Shown: piece by piece, positions 23,532 through 32,379 of the stretch | Numbering within the stretch: position 1 is the first letter of the stretch | Layout of the letters: each line of letters begins with the position of its first letter | Assembly (NCBI GenBank): GCA_018377375.1 | Contig: JAGZZN010000006.1 | Coordinates: 1 to 53,935 of the forward strand | Length of the DNA stretch: 53,935 nt | Reading direction: 5' to 3' | Origin: Streptococcus parasanguinis | Lineage (GTDB): Bacteria; Bacillota; Bacilli; Lactobacillales; Streptococcaceae | Notes under the pieces: generated by a model | Database searches by the model: none | Told to the model about the DNA's origin: nothing | What the model saw: only the letters and a program-made list of their open reading frames with translations | Made by a program: the position numbers and the translations under genes

Positions 23532-23578
23532 AAAAAACCTTTCTTGCTTGTGATATCACATAGCAGGAAAGGTTTTTT
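23532..23578. terminator. bidirectional terminator between tautomerase and ilvD
   Basis: AAAAAACCTTTC and GAAAGGTTTTTT arms flank a second inner pairing (TGTGATATCACA), with A and T tracts on both sides. Confidence 0.85.
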
Positions 23579-23579
23579 C

Positions 23580-25298
23580 TTATTTTTCTTGGGCTTGACG
23601 TTCTGCTTTCCGTTCTTCGAATTCTTCGTCACTCATCAAGGTTCCGCCGACATTAGCTGATTTGGCAAAGGCTGTATAGCGACGCAACCAACCGCTGGAG
23701 ATTTTTGATTTGAAAGGTTTCAAATGTTTGCGACGTTCAGCAAGAGTTGCATCATCGACAAGTAAATCAAGGGTACGATTTGGAAGATCAATCACGATTT
23801 CGTCCCCATCTTCAATTAAGGCGATATTCCCACCTTCTGCTGCTTCTGGAGAAACGTGACCAATCGCAATCCCACGAGTAGCTCCTGAGAAACGACCATC
23901 CGTAATCAGTGCCACATCCTTACCAAGACCGCGTCCGACAATCTTAGAGGTTGGCGCTAGCATCTCTGGCATACCAGGTCCACCTTGAGGACCCTCGTAA
24001 CGAATGACAACGACATGGCCCTTCTTGACAGTTCCATTGTCAATCAACTCAAGGGCTTGATCTTGTGAATCGCAACAAATAGCTTTACCACGGAAAGTGG
24101 TCACAGATGGATCGACCCCACCGACCTTGATAACAGCTCCATCCTGAGCGATATTTCCATAGAGGATCGACAAACCACCTACAGGTGAAATCGGATGCTC
24201 GATTGGATGGATAATTTCTTCATTTTTGATTTCAGCACCAGCTACGTTTTCTTTCAAGGTTTTACCAGTAACTGTGATACGATCACCCTTAATGGCACCT
24301 TTTTTGATCAACTGATTGATAATGGCTGGTACACCACCAGCTTCATGCACATCATGCATAGTGTAAACACTTGAAGGGGCAATTTTAGAAAGATAAGGTG
24401 TCTTCTTGGCAATTTCGTTGATATCTTTGAGATCATAGTCAATCCCTGCTTCACGTGCAATAGCGAGTGTATGAAGCACAGTATTGGTAGAACCACCCAT
24501 GGCCATATCGAGCGCAAACGCATCGTCGATGGCTTCTTTGGTCACAATATCCCGTGGGCGGATATCCTTTTTAATATTCTCTACCAATTGTTTGGCTGCT
24601 TGACGAACCAATTCCCGGCGTTCATCTGAAACTGCTAGGATAGTACCATTTCCAGGAAGAGCAAGGCCTAATACTTCCATCAAACAGTTCATGGAGTTGG
24701 CAGTAAACATACCAGAGCAAGAGCCACAGGTTGGGCAGGCATTTTTTTCCAAGAAATCCAGCTCATCCATACCCATATCACCAGCTTGATAAGTACCTAC
24801 AGCTTCAAACAAACTCGAGAGAGTCGCTTGATGCCCTGTCATGTCAACGCCGCCCTTCATAGGTCCACCAGAACAAAATACGGCAGGCACATTGGTCCGC
24901 ATGGCTGCTAAGATCATTCCTGGTGTAATCTTATCACAGTTGGGAATATAGAAAACACCATCAAACCAGTGGGCATTGATGACTGTTTCAGCAGCATCTG
25001 CGATCAACTCGCGAGATGGCAAACTATAACGCATCCCGATATGGCCCATCGCAATTCCATCATCGACCCCAATGGTATTAAATTCAAAAGGAATCCCACC
25101 AGCCTCGCGGATAGCTTCCTTGGCAACATCTGCTAACTCACGCAGGTGAACATGGCCTGGAACGATATCAATATAGGAGTTACAAATGGCAATAAAGGGC
25201 TTTTGCATATCCTTCGCTGATTTTACTTGCCCTGTTGCATAAAGGAGACCACGCGCTGGTGCTCGGTCGATCCCCATTTTGATCATATCACTTCTCAT
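23580..25298 (-). CDS. ilvD: dihydroxy-acid dehydratase
   Basis: A 572-aa Fe-S dehydratase for the third common step of valine and isoleucine synthesis. Cluster cysteines lie in YIPNCDKITPG and ACPTCGSCSGMFTANS, a third in the AICCDSQDQ region, and GRFSGATRG is near 475. No other ilv genes are adjacent; the MATE gene downstream in the window is a separate unit. Upstream, a TTGACA/TAAGAT promoter with a 14/15 CodY-box match indicates repression when branched-chain amino acids are plentiful. Confidence 0.97.
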   Translation of the reverse strand: MRSDMIKMGIDRAPARGLLYATGQVKSAKDMQKPFIAICNSYIDIVPGHVHLRELADVAKEAIREAGGIPFEFNTIGVDDGIAMGHIGMRYSLPSRELIADAAETVINAHWFDGVFYIPNCDKITPGMILAAMRTNVPAVFCSGGPMKGGVDMTGHQATLSSLFEAVGTYQAGDMGMDELDFLEKNACPTCGSCSGMFTANSMNCLMEVLGLALPGNGTILAVSDERRELVRQAAKQLVENIKKDIRPRDIVTKEAIDDAFALDMAMGGSTNTVLHTLAIAREAGIDYDLKDINEIAKKTPYLSKIAPSSVYTMHDVHEAGGVPAIINQLIKKGAIKGDRITVTGKTLKENVAGAEIKNEEIIHPIEHPISPVGGLSILYGNIAQDGAVIKVGGVDPSVTTFRGKAICCDSQDQALELIDNGTVKKGHVVVIRYEGPQGGPGMPEMLAPTSKIVGRGLGKDVALITDGRFSGATRGIAIGHVSPEAAEGGNIALIEDGDEIVIDLPNRTLDLLVDDATLAERRKHLKPFKSKISSGWLRRYTAFAKSANVGGTLMSDEEFEERKAERQAQEK

Positions 25299-25334
25299 CT
25301 TGTTCTCCTTCTAGTTCTTCATTTCTACCTCCTA

Positions 25335-25378
25335 ATCTTACCACTTTGACATCAATTGTCAAGAACTTTCAGAAAATT
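25335..25378 (-). promoter_or_regulatory. ilvD promoter with CodY-like box
   Basis: On the minus strand TTGACA (25357-25362), a 16-bp spacer and TAAGAT (25335-25340) form the promoter. AATTTTCTGAAAGTT (25364-25378) differs from the CodY consensus AATTTTCWGAAAATT at one base and starts 2 bp upstream of the -35. Confidence 0.75.
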
Positions 25379-25396
25379 TATAATATTCACGGTAGA

Positions 25397-25420
25397 CAAA
25401 AAGTCTGGTTTCCCAGACTT
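25397..25420 (-). terminator. terminator of the MATE gene
   Basis: AAGTCTGG (25401-25408) and CCAGACTT (25413-25420) form a perfect stem followed by T on the minus strand, directly after the stop at 25425. Confidence 0.75.
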
Positions 25421-25424
25421 CATT

Positions 25425-26768
25425 TTAGTTTGTTTGCTTTTTTTCGATCTGCCAGAGCCGAAGTTGGTAACAAATTCCACTTACGACAAGGCTAGAAATA
25501 AGGCCGATCCAATAAGCATATGGACCCAAGTTGGTCACATGGTCAAGGAAAATCCCTAGTGGGATAGAAATGCACCAATAACTAAAGACTCCTAATAAGA
25601 ATGGAACGGTTGTATCCTTATAGCCCCGCAAAATCCCTTGAAGGGGTGCTGCAAAGGTATCAGCCACTTGGAAAAAGAGGCTATAGGTCATGAAGATCGC
25701 TGTTTGCTGTACAAAGACTGGGTCCTTGCCGTATAGCCCTGCCAGTTGGAAGCGGAATGTATAGAGAAAGATAAGGGTGACAATGGCAAAGCCAAAGGCT
25801 GTCAGCCGTCCCAAACGGCAATATTGTTTGACCACTTCTGGTCTTCCTGCTCCCAGTTCGTAAGATACGATAATCGCCATGGTGCTTGAAATACTAACCG
25901 GGAAAGCATACATCAGGGTAGAAAAATTCATGGCTGATTGGTGGCTAGCGATGGTGAGGGATGGGAATTTTGCCATTAACAAACCAACCAGCGAGAAGAT
26001 GATGACTTCTGCAAAGACAATTCCACCGATTGGAAGCCCAAGTCGCAATACTTCTTTCATCCCTTTAAATTCATAAGGCTGCGGCTTCCATAATTGGAAA
26101 GGTGCTACCTTAGGGTGCTTGCACAAGATCAAAACTGCAATAGCCAGCAAGACCCAGTAGGCCAGAGAGGTTCCAAGTCCTGCTCCTGCTCCTCCCATCT
26201 CAGGAAAACCAAATGCCCCATAGATCAGGATATAGTTAAAACAAGCATTGAGAGGCAAAAGCAAGAGCATCAAGTACATCGATAGACGCGTCATTCCCAA
26301 GGTATCGAGAAAAGTACGCACGATACTAAAGAGCAACAAAGGTAAGATTCCCAGAGAAAGAAAATATAAATAGCGAATGGCTATTTGGGCAACAACATTT
26401 TCTAAGCCGATCTGCTTGAGAATCATGGGCGCAATCCCCCAAACAAACCCTATTAAGAGAATAGCCATACCAAATGACATATAGAGGAATTGGTAAAAAT
26501 CGCCAGCAATCCGTTCTTTATTTTCCTTGCCTAAATGATGCCCAACAATCGGCGTCAGCGCAGAGACAATCCCGGTCAGGAAAGTAAAAAATGGATTCCA
26601 CAGACTGGTAGCTGTAGAAACACCAGCCAAATCAAGGGTCCGGTACTGACCAGTCATGGCTGTATCGACAAAGCTGGCTGAATAATTGGCCAATTGGTAG
26701 ATTAAAATCGGCAAAAATAAACTCAAAAACAAGCGCAAGCGCTCTTTAAAGTGATAGGTTAAATACAT
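25425..26768 (-). CDS. MATE-family efflux transporter
   Basis: The start chosen is ATG 26768 (MYLTYHFKERLRLFLSLFLP, 447 aa), which fits the family N-terminus; a 24-codon upstream extension to 26840 is hydrophilic and untypical. Twelve membrane segments are expected. Family features include AFVDTAMTGQYRTLDLAGVS near 35, GALTPIVGHHLG in the first half and QVADTFAAPLQGILRGYKDT in the second. Such pumps export drugs or metabolites against a Na+ or H+ gradient; the substrate is unknown. It is a single-gene unit. Confidence 0.9.
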   Translation of the reverse strand: MYLTYHFKERLRLFLSLFLPILIYQLANYSASFVDTAMTGQYRTLDLAGVSTATSLWNPFFTFLTGIVSALTPIVGHHLGKENKERIAGDFYQFLYMSFGMAILLIGFVWGIAPMILKQIGLENVVAQIAIRYLYFLSLGILPLLLFSIVRTFLDTLGMTRLSMYLMLLLLPLNACFNYILIYGAFGFPEMGGAGAGLGTSLAYWVLLAIAVLILCKHPKVAPFQLWKPQPYEFKGMKEVLRLGLPIGGIVFAEVIIFSLVGLLMAKFPSLTIASHQSAMNFSTLMYAFPVSISSTMAIIVSYELGAGRPEVVKQYCRLGRLTAFGFAIVTLIFLYTFRFQLAGLYGKDPVFVQQTAIFMTYSLFFQVADTFAAPLQGILRGYKDTTVPFLLGVFSYWCISIPLGIFLDHVTNLGPYAYWIGLISSLVVSGICYQLRLWQIEKKQTN

Positions 26769-26837
26769 GATTCTAACTCTCTTCTCATCAAATAAGATTC
26801 TCTCCTCTTCCACTCTACTATATGTTTCCTTAAAAGT

Positions 26838-26869
26838 CAAAAAAACCGAAGATCCAAGGACCTCCGGTT
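26838..26869 (-). terminator. terminator of xpt-pbuX
   Basis: Arms 26844-26855 and 26858-26869 (AACCGAAGATCC type, 10 or more pairs) are followed by seven T on the minus strand. Confidence 0.8.
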
Positions 26870-26878
26870 CATCTGTAA

Positions 26879-28141
26879 TTAGTGTTTATTGCGGTTTAAA
26901 ACAGCGTTGAGAACGATCGCCAAGACACTGGCAACAACAATTCCGTTAGCAAAGAACATTTGGAATCCTGTTGGAAGGCCATTGAAGAGGGTGCTGTTGT
27001 TCAAACCAACCCCTGCAGCAATCGATACAGCCGCGATGAGGAAATTGTGCTCATTGTGTTCAAAATCAACACGCGCAAGGATCTGCATCCCTTGAATCGA
27101 TACAAAACCAAACATCACTAGCATAGCTCCCCCAAGAACTGGACTTGGAATGATTTGTGCCAAAGCTCCAAACTTAGGAAGGAGACCTAGAAGTACAAGG
27201 AAACCAGCCGCGTAGTAGATTGGAAGACGAGTCTTGATACCAGACAATTTCACCAAGCCAACGTTTTGTGAGAATCCAGTGTAAGGGAAGGTATTGAAGA
27301 TACCACCGAGGAGAACGGCCAACCCTTCAGCACGGTAACCATTGCGAAGGCGCGTGCTATTAATTGGATCTTTAGTAATATCAGAAAGAGCAAGATAGAC
27401 ACCTGTTGATTCCACCATAGAAACTGTCGCGATGATACACATCATTAAGATGGAGGTGATTTCAAATTTAGGAGCTCCAAAGAAGAAAGGTGTTGGAACG
27501 TGAACGACTGGTGCTTGCGTCACAGGTGTGAAGTCTACCAAGCCCATAGAAGCCGCAATGGCAGTACCTACGATCAAACCAATCAAAATTGAAATGGATT
27601 TAATAAAACCAGTCGTATAGATATTAACGACTAAAATGATGAGAATAGTCACCACAGCCAAAATCAAGCTTTGAACGGTTGGTTTTGGCGCATTATTTCC
27701 CATATTTCCAATCGCTACTGGAATCAAAGTCAAACCAATGGTTGTAATAACAGATCCCGTTACAATAGATGGGAAGAGATTAGCAATCTTAGAGAAGAAA
27801 CCAGAGACAAGGATGACATAAATCCCTGAGACAATCAAGGCACCAAACATGGCACCACTACCATGGCTAGCCCCGATCATGCTGAGAGGTGCCACAGACT
27901 GGAAGGCAACCCCAAGGACTACCGGAAGACCGATCCCAAAGTATTTATTGAGCTGCACTTGAAGGAAAGTTGCGACCCCACACATGAAGATATCTGTAGA
28001 GATGAGGTAGGTTAGTTGATGAGCATTATAGCCCAAAGCTCCTGCGATCATGATCGGCACCAAAATAGATCCCGAATACATAGCCAAAAGGTGTTGCAAG
28101 CCTAGAATGGCCGCCTGTGAATGGCTTTCTTGTTTTTGCAT
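26879..28141 (-). CDS. pbuX: xanthine permease (NCS2 family)
   Basis: A 420-aa permease with about 12-14 membrane segments. NCS2 motifs include GLQHLLAMYSGSILVP at the start, VESTGVYLALSDIT near 250 (acidic substrate-binding helix) and FNTFPYTGFSQNVGLV near 290. It imports xanthine for salvage by xpt, whose stop codon overlaps its start (shared base 28141). Expression is set by the guanine riboswitch upstream of xpt. Confidence 0.95.
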   Translation of the reverse strand: MQKQESHSQAAILGLQHLLAMYSGSILVPIMIAGALGYNAHQLTYLISTDIFMCGVATFLQVQLNKYFGIGLPVVLGVAFQSVAPLSMIGASHGSGAMFGALIVSGIYVILVSGFFSKIANLFPSIVTGSVITTIGLTLIPVAIGNMGNNAPKPTVQSLILAVVTILIILVVNIYTTGFIKSISILIGLIVGTAIAASMGLVDFTPVTQAPVVHVPTPFFFGAPKFEITSILMMCIIATVSMVESTGVYLALSDITKDPINSTRLRNGYRAEGLAVLLGGIFNTFPYTGFSQNVGLVKLSGIKTRLPIYYAAGFLVLLGLLPKFGALAQIIPSPVLGGAMLVMFGFVSIQGMQILARVDFEHNEHNFLIAAVSIAAGVGLNNSTLFNGLPTGFQMFFANGIVVASVLAIVLNAVLNRNKH

Positions 28142-28722
28142 TAGATGTCTGCCTCCTTAAATACAACCTGACCATTTTCAAAACGGTCCAAACGTGCAAG
28201 GGATACAACTGGATATCCCAACTCTTCTAACAATCCCCGTCCATCTTGGAAGGATTTTTCAATCACGATCCCAATCGCTTCGACTTGAGCCCCGGCTTGT
28301 TCGATGATTTGAATCAAGCCTTTGGCTGCTTGACCATTTGCAAGGAAATCGTCAATGATCAAAACCTTATCTGATGGATCCAAGAATTTACCAGCAATCG
28401 AAACTGTGCTGGTGACTTGCTTGGTAAAGGAATAAACCTCAGCCGTCAAAATGCCTTCATTCATCGTGATGTTTTTCGCCTTCTTAGCAAAGATCATGGG
28501 AACATCCAAGGCTTCGGCTACATAAAGGGCTGGTGCAATCCCAGATGCTTCAATGGTCACGACTTTCGTCACACCAGCATCTTTGAACCGGTCCGCAAAA
28601 GTCTGACCAATCTCTTTCATCAATTTGAAATCCACTTGGTGGGTCAAAAAGGAATCCACCTTGAGGATATTCTCACCTAAAACATTGCCATCTTTTAAGA
28701 TGCGCTCTTCAAGTAATTTCAT
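28141..28722 (-). CDS. xpt: xanthine phosphoribosyltransferase
   Basis: A 193-aa type I PRTase converting xanthine and PRPP to XMP. It starts MKLLEERILKDGNVLGENIL. The PRPP loop KVLIIDDFLANGQAAKGL lies near 120, and an EASGIAPALYVAEAL block near 60. It has the classical length, is joined to pbuX, and is preceded by a purine riboswitch. With guaC upstream, the locus handles guanine/xanthine interconversion. Confidence 0.97.
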   Translation of the reverse strand: MKLLEERILKDGNVLGENILKVDSFLTHQVDFKLMKEIGQTFADRFKDAGVTKVVTIEASGIAPALYVAEALDVPMIFAKKAKNITMNEGILTAEVYSFTKQVTSTVSIAGKFLDPSDKVLIIDDFLANGQAAKGLIQIIEQAGAQVEAIGIVIEKSFQDGRGLLEELGYPVVSLARLDRFENGQVVFKEADI

Positions 28723-28770
28723 ACTTCCTCCTACTTTTTTAAAAAATCCTCTACTTCATTCATAAAACAC

Positions 28771-28893
28771 AAAAAGGCCTGCTAAGCAAGCCTTGAAATC
28801 TCTCTAGAAAGAGAAATAGTCCCGACTTACTTATTGTTAGGTGTTCTGGCACCTTGTAGAAACATCACGCCCATTCGTGAAATAAATAAGTAA
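28771..28893 (-). ncRNA. guanine-type purine riboswitch with terminator
   Basis: The aptamer is at 28827-28893 on the minus strand. P1 pairs 28885-28893 with 28827-28835; P2 is CACG-AATGGG-CGTG, and P3 is AGGTG-CCAGAA-CACCT. J3/1 reads AAC before the P1 strand, so position 74 is C and the ligand is guanine/hypoxanthine rather than adenine. A terminator follows (AAGGCTTGC-TTA-GCAGGCCTT, 28774-28794, then TTTTT), so ligand binding should stop transcription before xpt. P1 begins only 5 nt after the guaC stop. Confidence 0.95.
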
Positions 28894-28898
28894 TTCAA

Positions 28899-29882
28899 TT
28901 AGTGTGCATCGCCATTCCAGATAGAATTCTTAACGATCACATAGTCAACATGTTTCAAATCTGCTAATTTTCGGCCTCCTGCATAAGAGATCGAACTTTG
29001 CAAATCTTGTTCCATTTCCGTTAAGGTGTCTTGCAAATGACCCTTGGCAGGCAATAAAATCTTCTTACCTTCGACGTTCTTATATGCACCTTTTTGGTAC
29101 TCTGAAGCAGATCCATAGTATTCTTTGAAAGACTCTCCATCAATCTCTACTGTTTTACCAGGACTTTCGATATGTCCTGCAAAGAGAGAACCGATCATGA
29201 CCATAGACGCCCCGAAACGAATCGATTTGGCAATATCACCATGGGTCCGAATACCACCATCCGCAATGATTGGCTTACGAGCTGCTTTTGAGCACCAGCG
29301 AAGAGCAGCCAATTGCCAACCACCTGTACCAAATCCAGTCTTCACTTTGGTGATACAAACCTTACCAGGACCGATTCCGACCTTAGTCGCATCAGCTCCC
29401 GCATTTTCCAATTCACGAACAGCTTCAGGTGTTCCGACATTTCCAGCAATAACAAAGGTATCTGGCAATTCTTTCTTGATGTGTTGAATCATCCGAATGA
29501 CACTATCCGCATGACCGTGTGCGATATCAATAGTGATGTACTCAGGCGCATCTGCCTTTAATTGACTCACAAAGTCGTATTCGTATTCCTTAACACCGAC
29601 TGAAATGGAAGCGATCAAACCTTGATCATGCATGCGTTTGACAAAAGGAATCCGACCCTCTTCATCAAAACGGTGCATGATGTAGAAGTATCCACCACGC
29701 GCCAACTGCTCTGCTACATTCTCATCCAAAATCGTCTGCATATTGGCTGGAACAACTGGAAGCTTGAAGGTATGGTTTCCAAATTGAACGGTTGTATCTG
29801 CTTCTGAGCGGCTATTGATGATACATTTGTTGGGAATCAACTGAATATCTTCATAGTCGAAAATAGGAAATTCATTTAACAT
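28899..29882 (-). CDS. guaC: GMP reductase
   Basis: It converts GMP to IMP with NADPH. The start chosen is ATG 29882 (MLNEFPIFDYEDIQLIPNKC, 327 aa), the usual N-terminus of the GuaC2 group; an in-frame ATG at 29933 would add 17 atypical residues. Motifs include GNVGTPEAVRELENAGADAT and IGPGKVCITKVKTG with the catalytic Cys near 186, and ADGGIRTHGDIAKS. A TTGCAT/TATAAT promoter lies upstream. The gene ends 5 nt before the riboswitch of xpt-pbuX on the same strand. Confidence 0.96.
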   Translation of the reverse strand: MLNEFPIFDYEDIQLIPNKCIINSRSEADTTVQFGNHTFKLPVVPANMQTILDENVAEQLARGGYFYIMHRFDEEGRIPFVKRMHDQGLIASISVGVKEYEYDFVSQLKADAPEYITIDIAHGHADSVIRMIQHIKKELPDTFVIAGNVGTPEAVRELENAGADATKVGIGPGKVCITKVKTGFGTGGWQLAALRWCSKAARKPIIADGGIRTHGDIAKSIRFGASMVMIGSLFAGHIESPGKTVEIDGESFKEYYGSASEYQKGAYKNVEGKKILLPAKGHLQDTLTEMEQDLQSSISYAGGRKLADLKHVDYVIVKNSIWNGDAH

Positions 29883-29962
29883 AGATTGAAAAATCTCTTT
29901 TCTAAAAACTGACCTACCTATGCGCAAGCGCATCGCTACGTCTCTTGACGTTTCCTTGATAG

Positions 29963-29991
29963 ATTATACCAAAGATACGGACCTAATGCAA
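29963..29991 (-). promoter_or_regulatory. guaC promoter
   Basis: On the minus strand TTGCAT (29986-29991), a 17-bp spacer and TATAAT (29963-29968) are visible. About 80 nt of leader precede the chosen start. Confidence 0.75.
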
Positions 29992-30034
29992 CGGGAATGA
30001 TTTTATAGGAAATAACGTTCGGAAATTACAAGAT

Positions 30035-30066
30035 AAAAACCTGTTTCAAAAAAGAAAACAGGTTTT
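30035..30066 (-). terminator. terminator of the alpha/beta hydrolase gene
   Basis: AAAACCTGTTT and AAACAGGTTTTT arms overlap the stop codon at 30065 and are followed by T on the minus strand. Confidence 0.7.
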
Positions 30067-30790
30067 ATTTATGAACATTTTGGAGCCAATTGTTGACTTC
30101 TCTAGCTACAATTTCTGGCGCCTCTGTATACAGTTCGTGCCCCAAAGCATCTAGCAAAACTTGCTTGATCTGGGGATCTAGTTGCTTCAGAGCTTCTTTT
30201 CTCCATTCAGGTTCTTCTTGGTATCGAGGTCCAATAAAGAGGACAGGCAGGTCTGCCAGTGGAATTTGGTAAGCCTTGATCTGACGCCGTAGACGAAATA
30301 AGGCCATGACCTTTTCGAGATCCAGATTTAATTCATATTGTTCACTTGCTGGATTCCAGCGAAAGCTAGCCTCTACTGCTTTTCGCGCTATAGGAGTAGG
30401 ATCTTCTCCATCACCAAGTTCTGATAACACGGCTTCTTCTAAAGTTGCAAAGACTTGTTGCTTCATGAAAGACGACGTGCCTTCTAGTTCTTCTTCAAGA
30501 GGCAGGATCTTTTCCATATCCAGATACCCCCCATCCAGGAGAATCAAAGCCTGAATCTGAGGAAACTCACTAGCCAGATAACGAGCCAAATCTCCACCTA
30601 AGGAATGACCCAATAAACAGATTTCTCCCACCTGGCCAACCCGACCTTGGAACCAATCACGAAGATCGTTTTCTGTCTGAATCATTTCCCTATAGGGATC
30701 TAGAAAGGTCACAGGAAAGCCTAGCTCATCCATTAGTGGAGCCAGATGGTAGCTATTACCACCTAGGCCACCGATAAAATAAAACTGCAT
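30065..30790 (-). CDS. alpha/beta hydrolase
   Basis: A 241-aa cytoplasmic hydrolase. It starts MQFYFIGGLGGNSYHLAPLM (oxyanion region GGLGG), has the nucleophile elbow LLGHSLGGDLAR near 60, an acidic residue in LFIGPRYQEEPEW and His in ALGHELYTEAPE near 217. There is no signal peptide. It resembles thioesterase or esterase members of the fold, but the substrate is not evident. The next upstream gene (30821) is on the same strand 30 bp away, so they may be co-transcribed. Confidence 0.85.
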   Translation of the reverse strand: MQFYFIGGLGGNSYHLAPLMDELGFPVTFLDPYREMIQTENDLRDWFQGRVGQVGEICLLGHSLGGDLARYLASEFPQIQALILLDGGYLDMEKILPLEEELEGTSSFMKQQVFATLEEAVLSELGDGEDPTPIARKAVEASFRWNPASEQYELNLDLEKVMALFRLRRQIKAYQIPLADLPVLFIGPRYQEEPEWRKEALKQLDPQIKQVLLDALGHELYTEAPEIVAREVNNWLQNVHK

Positions 30791-30820
30791 ATATTTTGTC
30801 TCTCCCTTTTTATTTTATAA

Positions 30821-31231
30821 TTAATTCCTTAATTGGTTCGCACCAGTCTTTTCAATCCAATATTGCTCCTCTTTGGGGATCAAATGATCGAATTTCCCTG
30901 AAAAAATCTTCCATCCGTTCGGCACATATCTTTCGTAGTTTTTCATTCCCAGATGGTTTGAATAAAACTCCTCTTTATCAAAATCGATTAAAAGATCCGG
31001 GAGTAAACCTTTTCCTTCAAAAATAATCTCTGAATGTAAGTCCTCACAATCCATTGAGCGTTTGATCATTTCGATCAATTCTTCAACCGTCACCTTCAGC
31101 CAATCATCTTTATACATTTCTAAGTAGCTCTCAAGATTGCTTTTTGTAATCACATGAAGATTCTGTTGAATCTCAGGTAAATAGGAGAAATCAACATCCA
31201 GACCTGCTTCCTGGTATGCCTGATTCGACAA
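30821..31231 (-). CDS. hypothetical protein, 136 aa
   Basis: The protein is acidic and soluble, rich in Asp/Glu/Tyr, with ending EEQYWIEKTGANQLRN. I do not recognise the family. No signal peptide or membrane segment is visible. The gene ends 30 bp before the alpha/beta hydrolase and begins 12 bp after the SAP-like gene on the same strand. The SD before ATG 31231 is not clear, so an inner start is possible. Small acidic proteins beside DNA-binding ones can be immunity or regulatory factors, but nothing shows that here. Confidence 0.6.
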   Translation of the reverse strand: MSNQAYQEAGLDVDFSYLPEIQQNLHVITKSNLESYLEMYKDDWLKVTVEELIEMIKRSMDCEDLHSEIIFEGKGLLPDLLIDFDKEEFYSNHLGMKNYERYVPNGWKIFSGKFDHLIPKEEQYWIEKTGANQLRN

Positions 31232-31243
31232 ACTTGAAGTTGT

Positions 31244-31861
31244 TTACTTACAGTACTCCTCTATTTTGTAGCTATATTCTTTTAGAAGTCCCCGTGAATA
31301 AATTTTTTTATTTTTTGAATCTCTAACTTCTTTCCAAAGGATAGCCGCAACTTTTAACTTGTTGGAGTAATGATTGCTAAATTCATCTGCACAAAAGTCT
31401 TTTAGAAATTGATTCCATTGGCAAGCTGAATTATCATACTTGGCGTAGTCTGACTCTCCATAGTATATTTTAATCATATCTTGGATTGTAAAATTTATGT
31501 TGTTGTCCCGTTTTACTTTTCGCCAAGCTGTTGCCATATCAGCATTAAATTTAAACGGATTAACACCTGTTACATCTGAAAAATAATCACGAAATTTCTG
31601 GTTAAAGGAAAACCCACATTCAAGTAATGATGTATTTAGGGTTATTATTTCGGCTTGATTTTTGTTTCTTTTCCTCAAAAATTTTTCTACTCTATTTCCC
31701 TTAAAATATTGTTCTATAATATGATTTAATTCATTTTTTGTACAACTGTATTCTAATCCAAGGTACTTACAAATTTGTGAAAGCTCTTCTCGATACCAGT
31801 AGTATCTGTTAAATTCTTCAAATGATTTTATATCTCTAAAATCAGGTCTATGTTCTTCCAA
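31244..31861 (-). CDS. SAP-like domain protein, 205 aa
   Basis: The N-terminus RPDFRDIKSFEEFNRYYWYR followed by ELSQICKYLGLEYSCTKNEL resembles the SAP-type helix-extended-loop-helix found in many Firmicute proteins annotated as SAP-domain or DUF6434. The rest is basic, aromatic and helical (AWRKVKRDNNINFTIQDMIK). It is markedly more AT-rich than the core genes around it. The family is usually found singly and its role is unknown; nucleic-acid binding is the obvious guess. The SD is weak (GGTGAGCATTTGGAAGAAC region). Confidence 0.65.
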   Translation of the reverse strand: MEEHRPDFRDIKSFEEFNRYYWYREELSQICKYLGLEYSCTKNELNHIIEQYFKGNRVEKFLRKRNKNQAEIITLNTSLLECGFSFNQKFRDYFSDVTGVNPFKFNADMATAWRKVKRDNNINFTIQDMIKIYYGESDYAKYDNSACQWNQFLKDFCADEFSNHYSNKLKVAAILWKEVRDSKNKKIYSRGLLKEYSYKIEEYCK

Positions 31862-31960
31862 ATGCTCACCTCTACAACTCCAAATTTATCTCATTATACC
31901 ATATATAATAAAAGTCATATCAATTTATTCCCATGCCACATAAAGCTATAACAGAAAATA

Positions 31961-32215
31961 TTACAATCTTGTAATTACTGTATTTCTATTAAGCTTAACT
32001 TTCTTATAAAATAGATAAGAAAAACAAACGATATAGTCCATCACTAGTAACAAGAAGATACTAGGAGTTGAAAGATATAAAAACATTGAAATGGAAAACA
32101 TAGCAATAAACAAAACAGTCAGTAAAACGATGGTTTTGTTGTGTTGTTTCACTTGCTTTCTAAATTCCTCTTTTGACTTTATCCGCAGACGCCTTTTGTA
32201 TCTTGATTTAGTCAT
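31961..32215 (-). CDS. small membrane protein, 84 aa
   Basis: A basic N-terminus (MTKSRYKRRLRIKSKEEFRK) is followed by two adjacent hydrophobic helices (TIVLLTVLFIAMFSISMFLY and SIFLLLVMDYIVCFSYLFY) and a short basic end. The topology suggests a hairpin in the membrane with both ends inside. No family is recognised and no clear SD is seen. It is AT-rich like 31244-31861. Confidence 0.55.
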   Translation of the reverse strand: MTKSRYKRRLRIKSKEEFRKQVKQHNKTIVLLTVLFIAMFSISMFLYLSTPSIFLLLVMDYIVCFSYLFYKKVKLNRNTVITRL

Positions 32216-32342
32216 GGAACTTCAACGAAGTTCGCTGACGTCCGTACTCACTTAAGGAAAGGTTTTTATATGACTTTATCTTCAATCTGAGACCGTTAAC
32301 ACCTCTTTGTTTGAATCTTTTTAACTGAAGTGGATACAAAAA

Positions 32343-32370
32343 AATCCACTCACTTGGGGTGAAATGGATT
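32343..32370 (-). terminator. terminator of the 36-codon gene
   Basis: On the minus strand AATCCATTTCAC and GTGAGTGGATT pair and are followed by seven T. A second hairpin (AGTGGAT with ATCCACT, 32330-32349) shares one arm, so alternative folds exist. Confidence 0.7.
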
Positions 32371-32379
32371 GTTTCTTTA

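Noticed and set aside
32216..32342. Possible BOX-type repeat after the two-helix gene
   Set aside because: There is a short AACTTC/GAAGTT pairing, but it does not match the known BOX modules I can recall.
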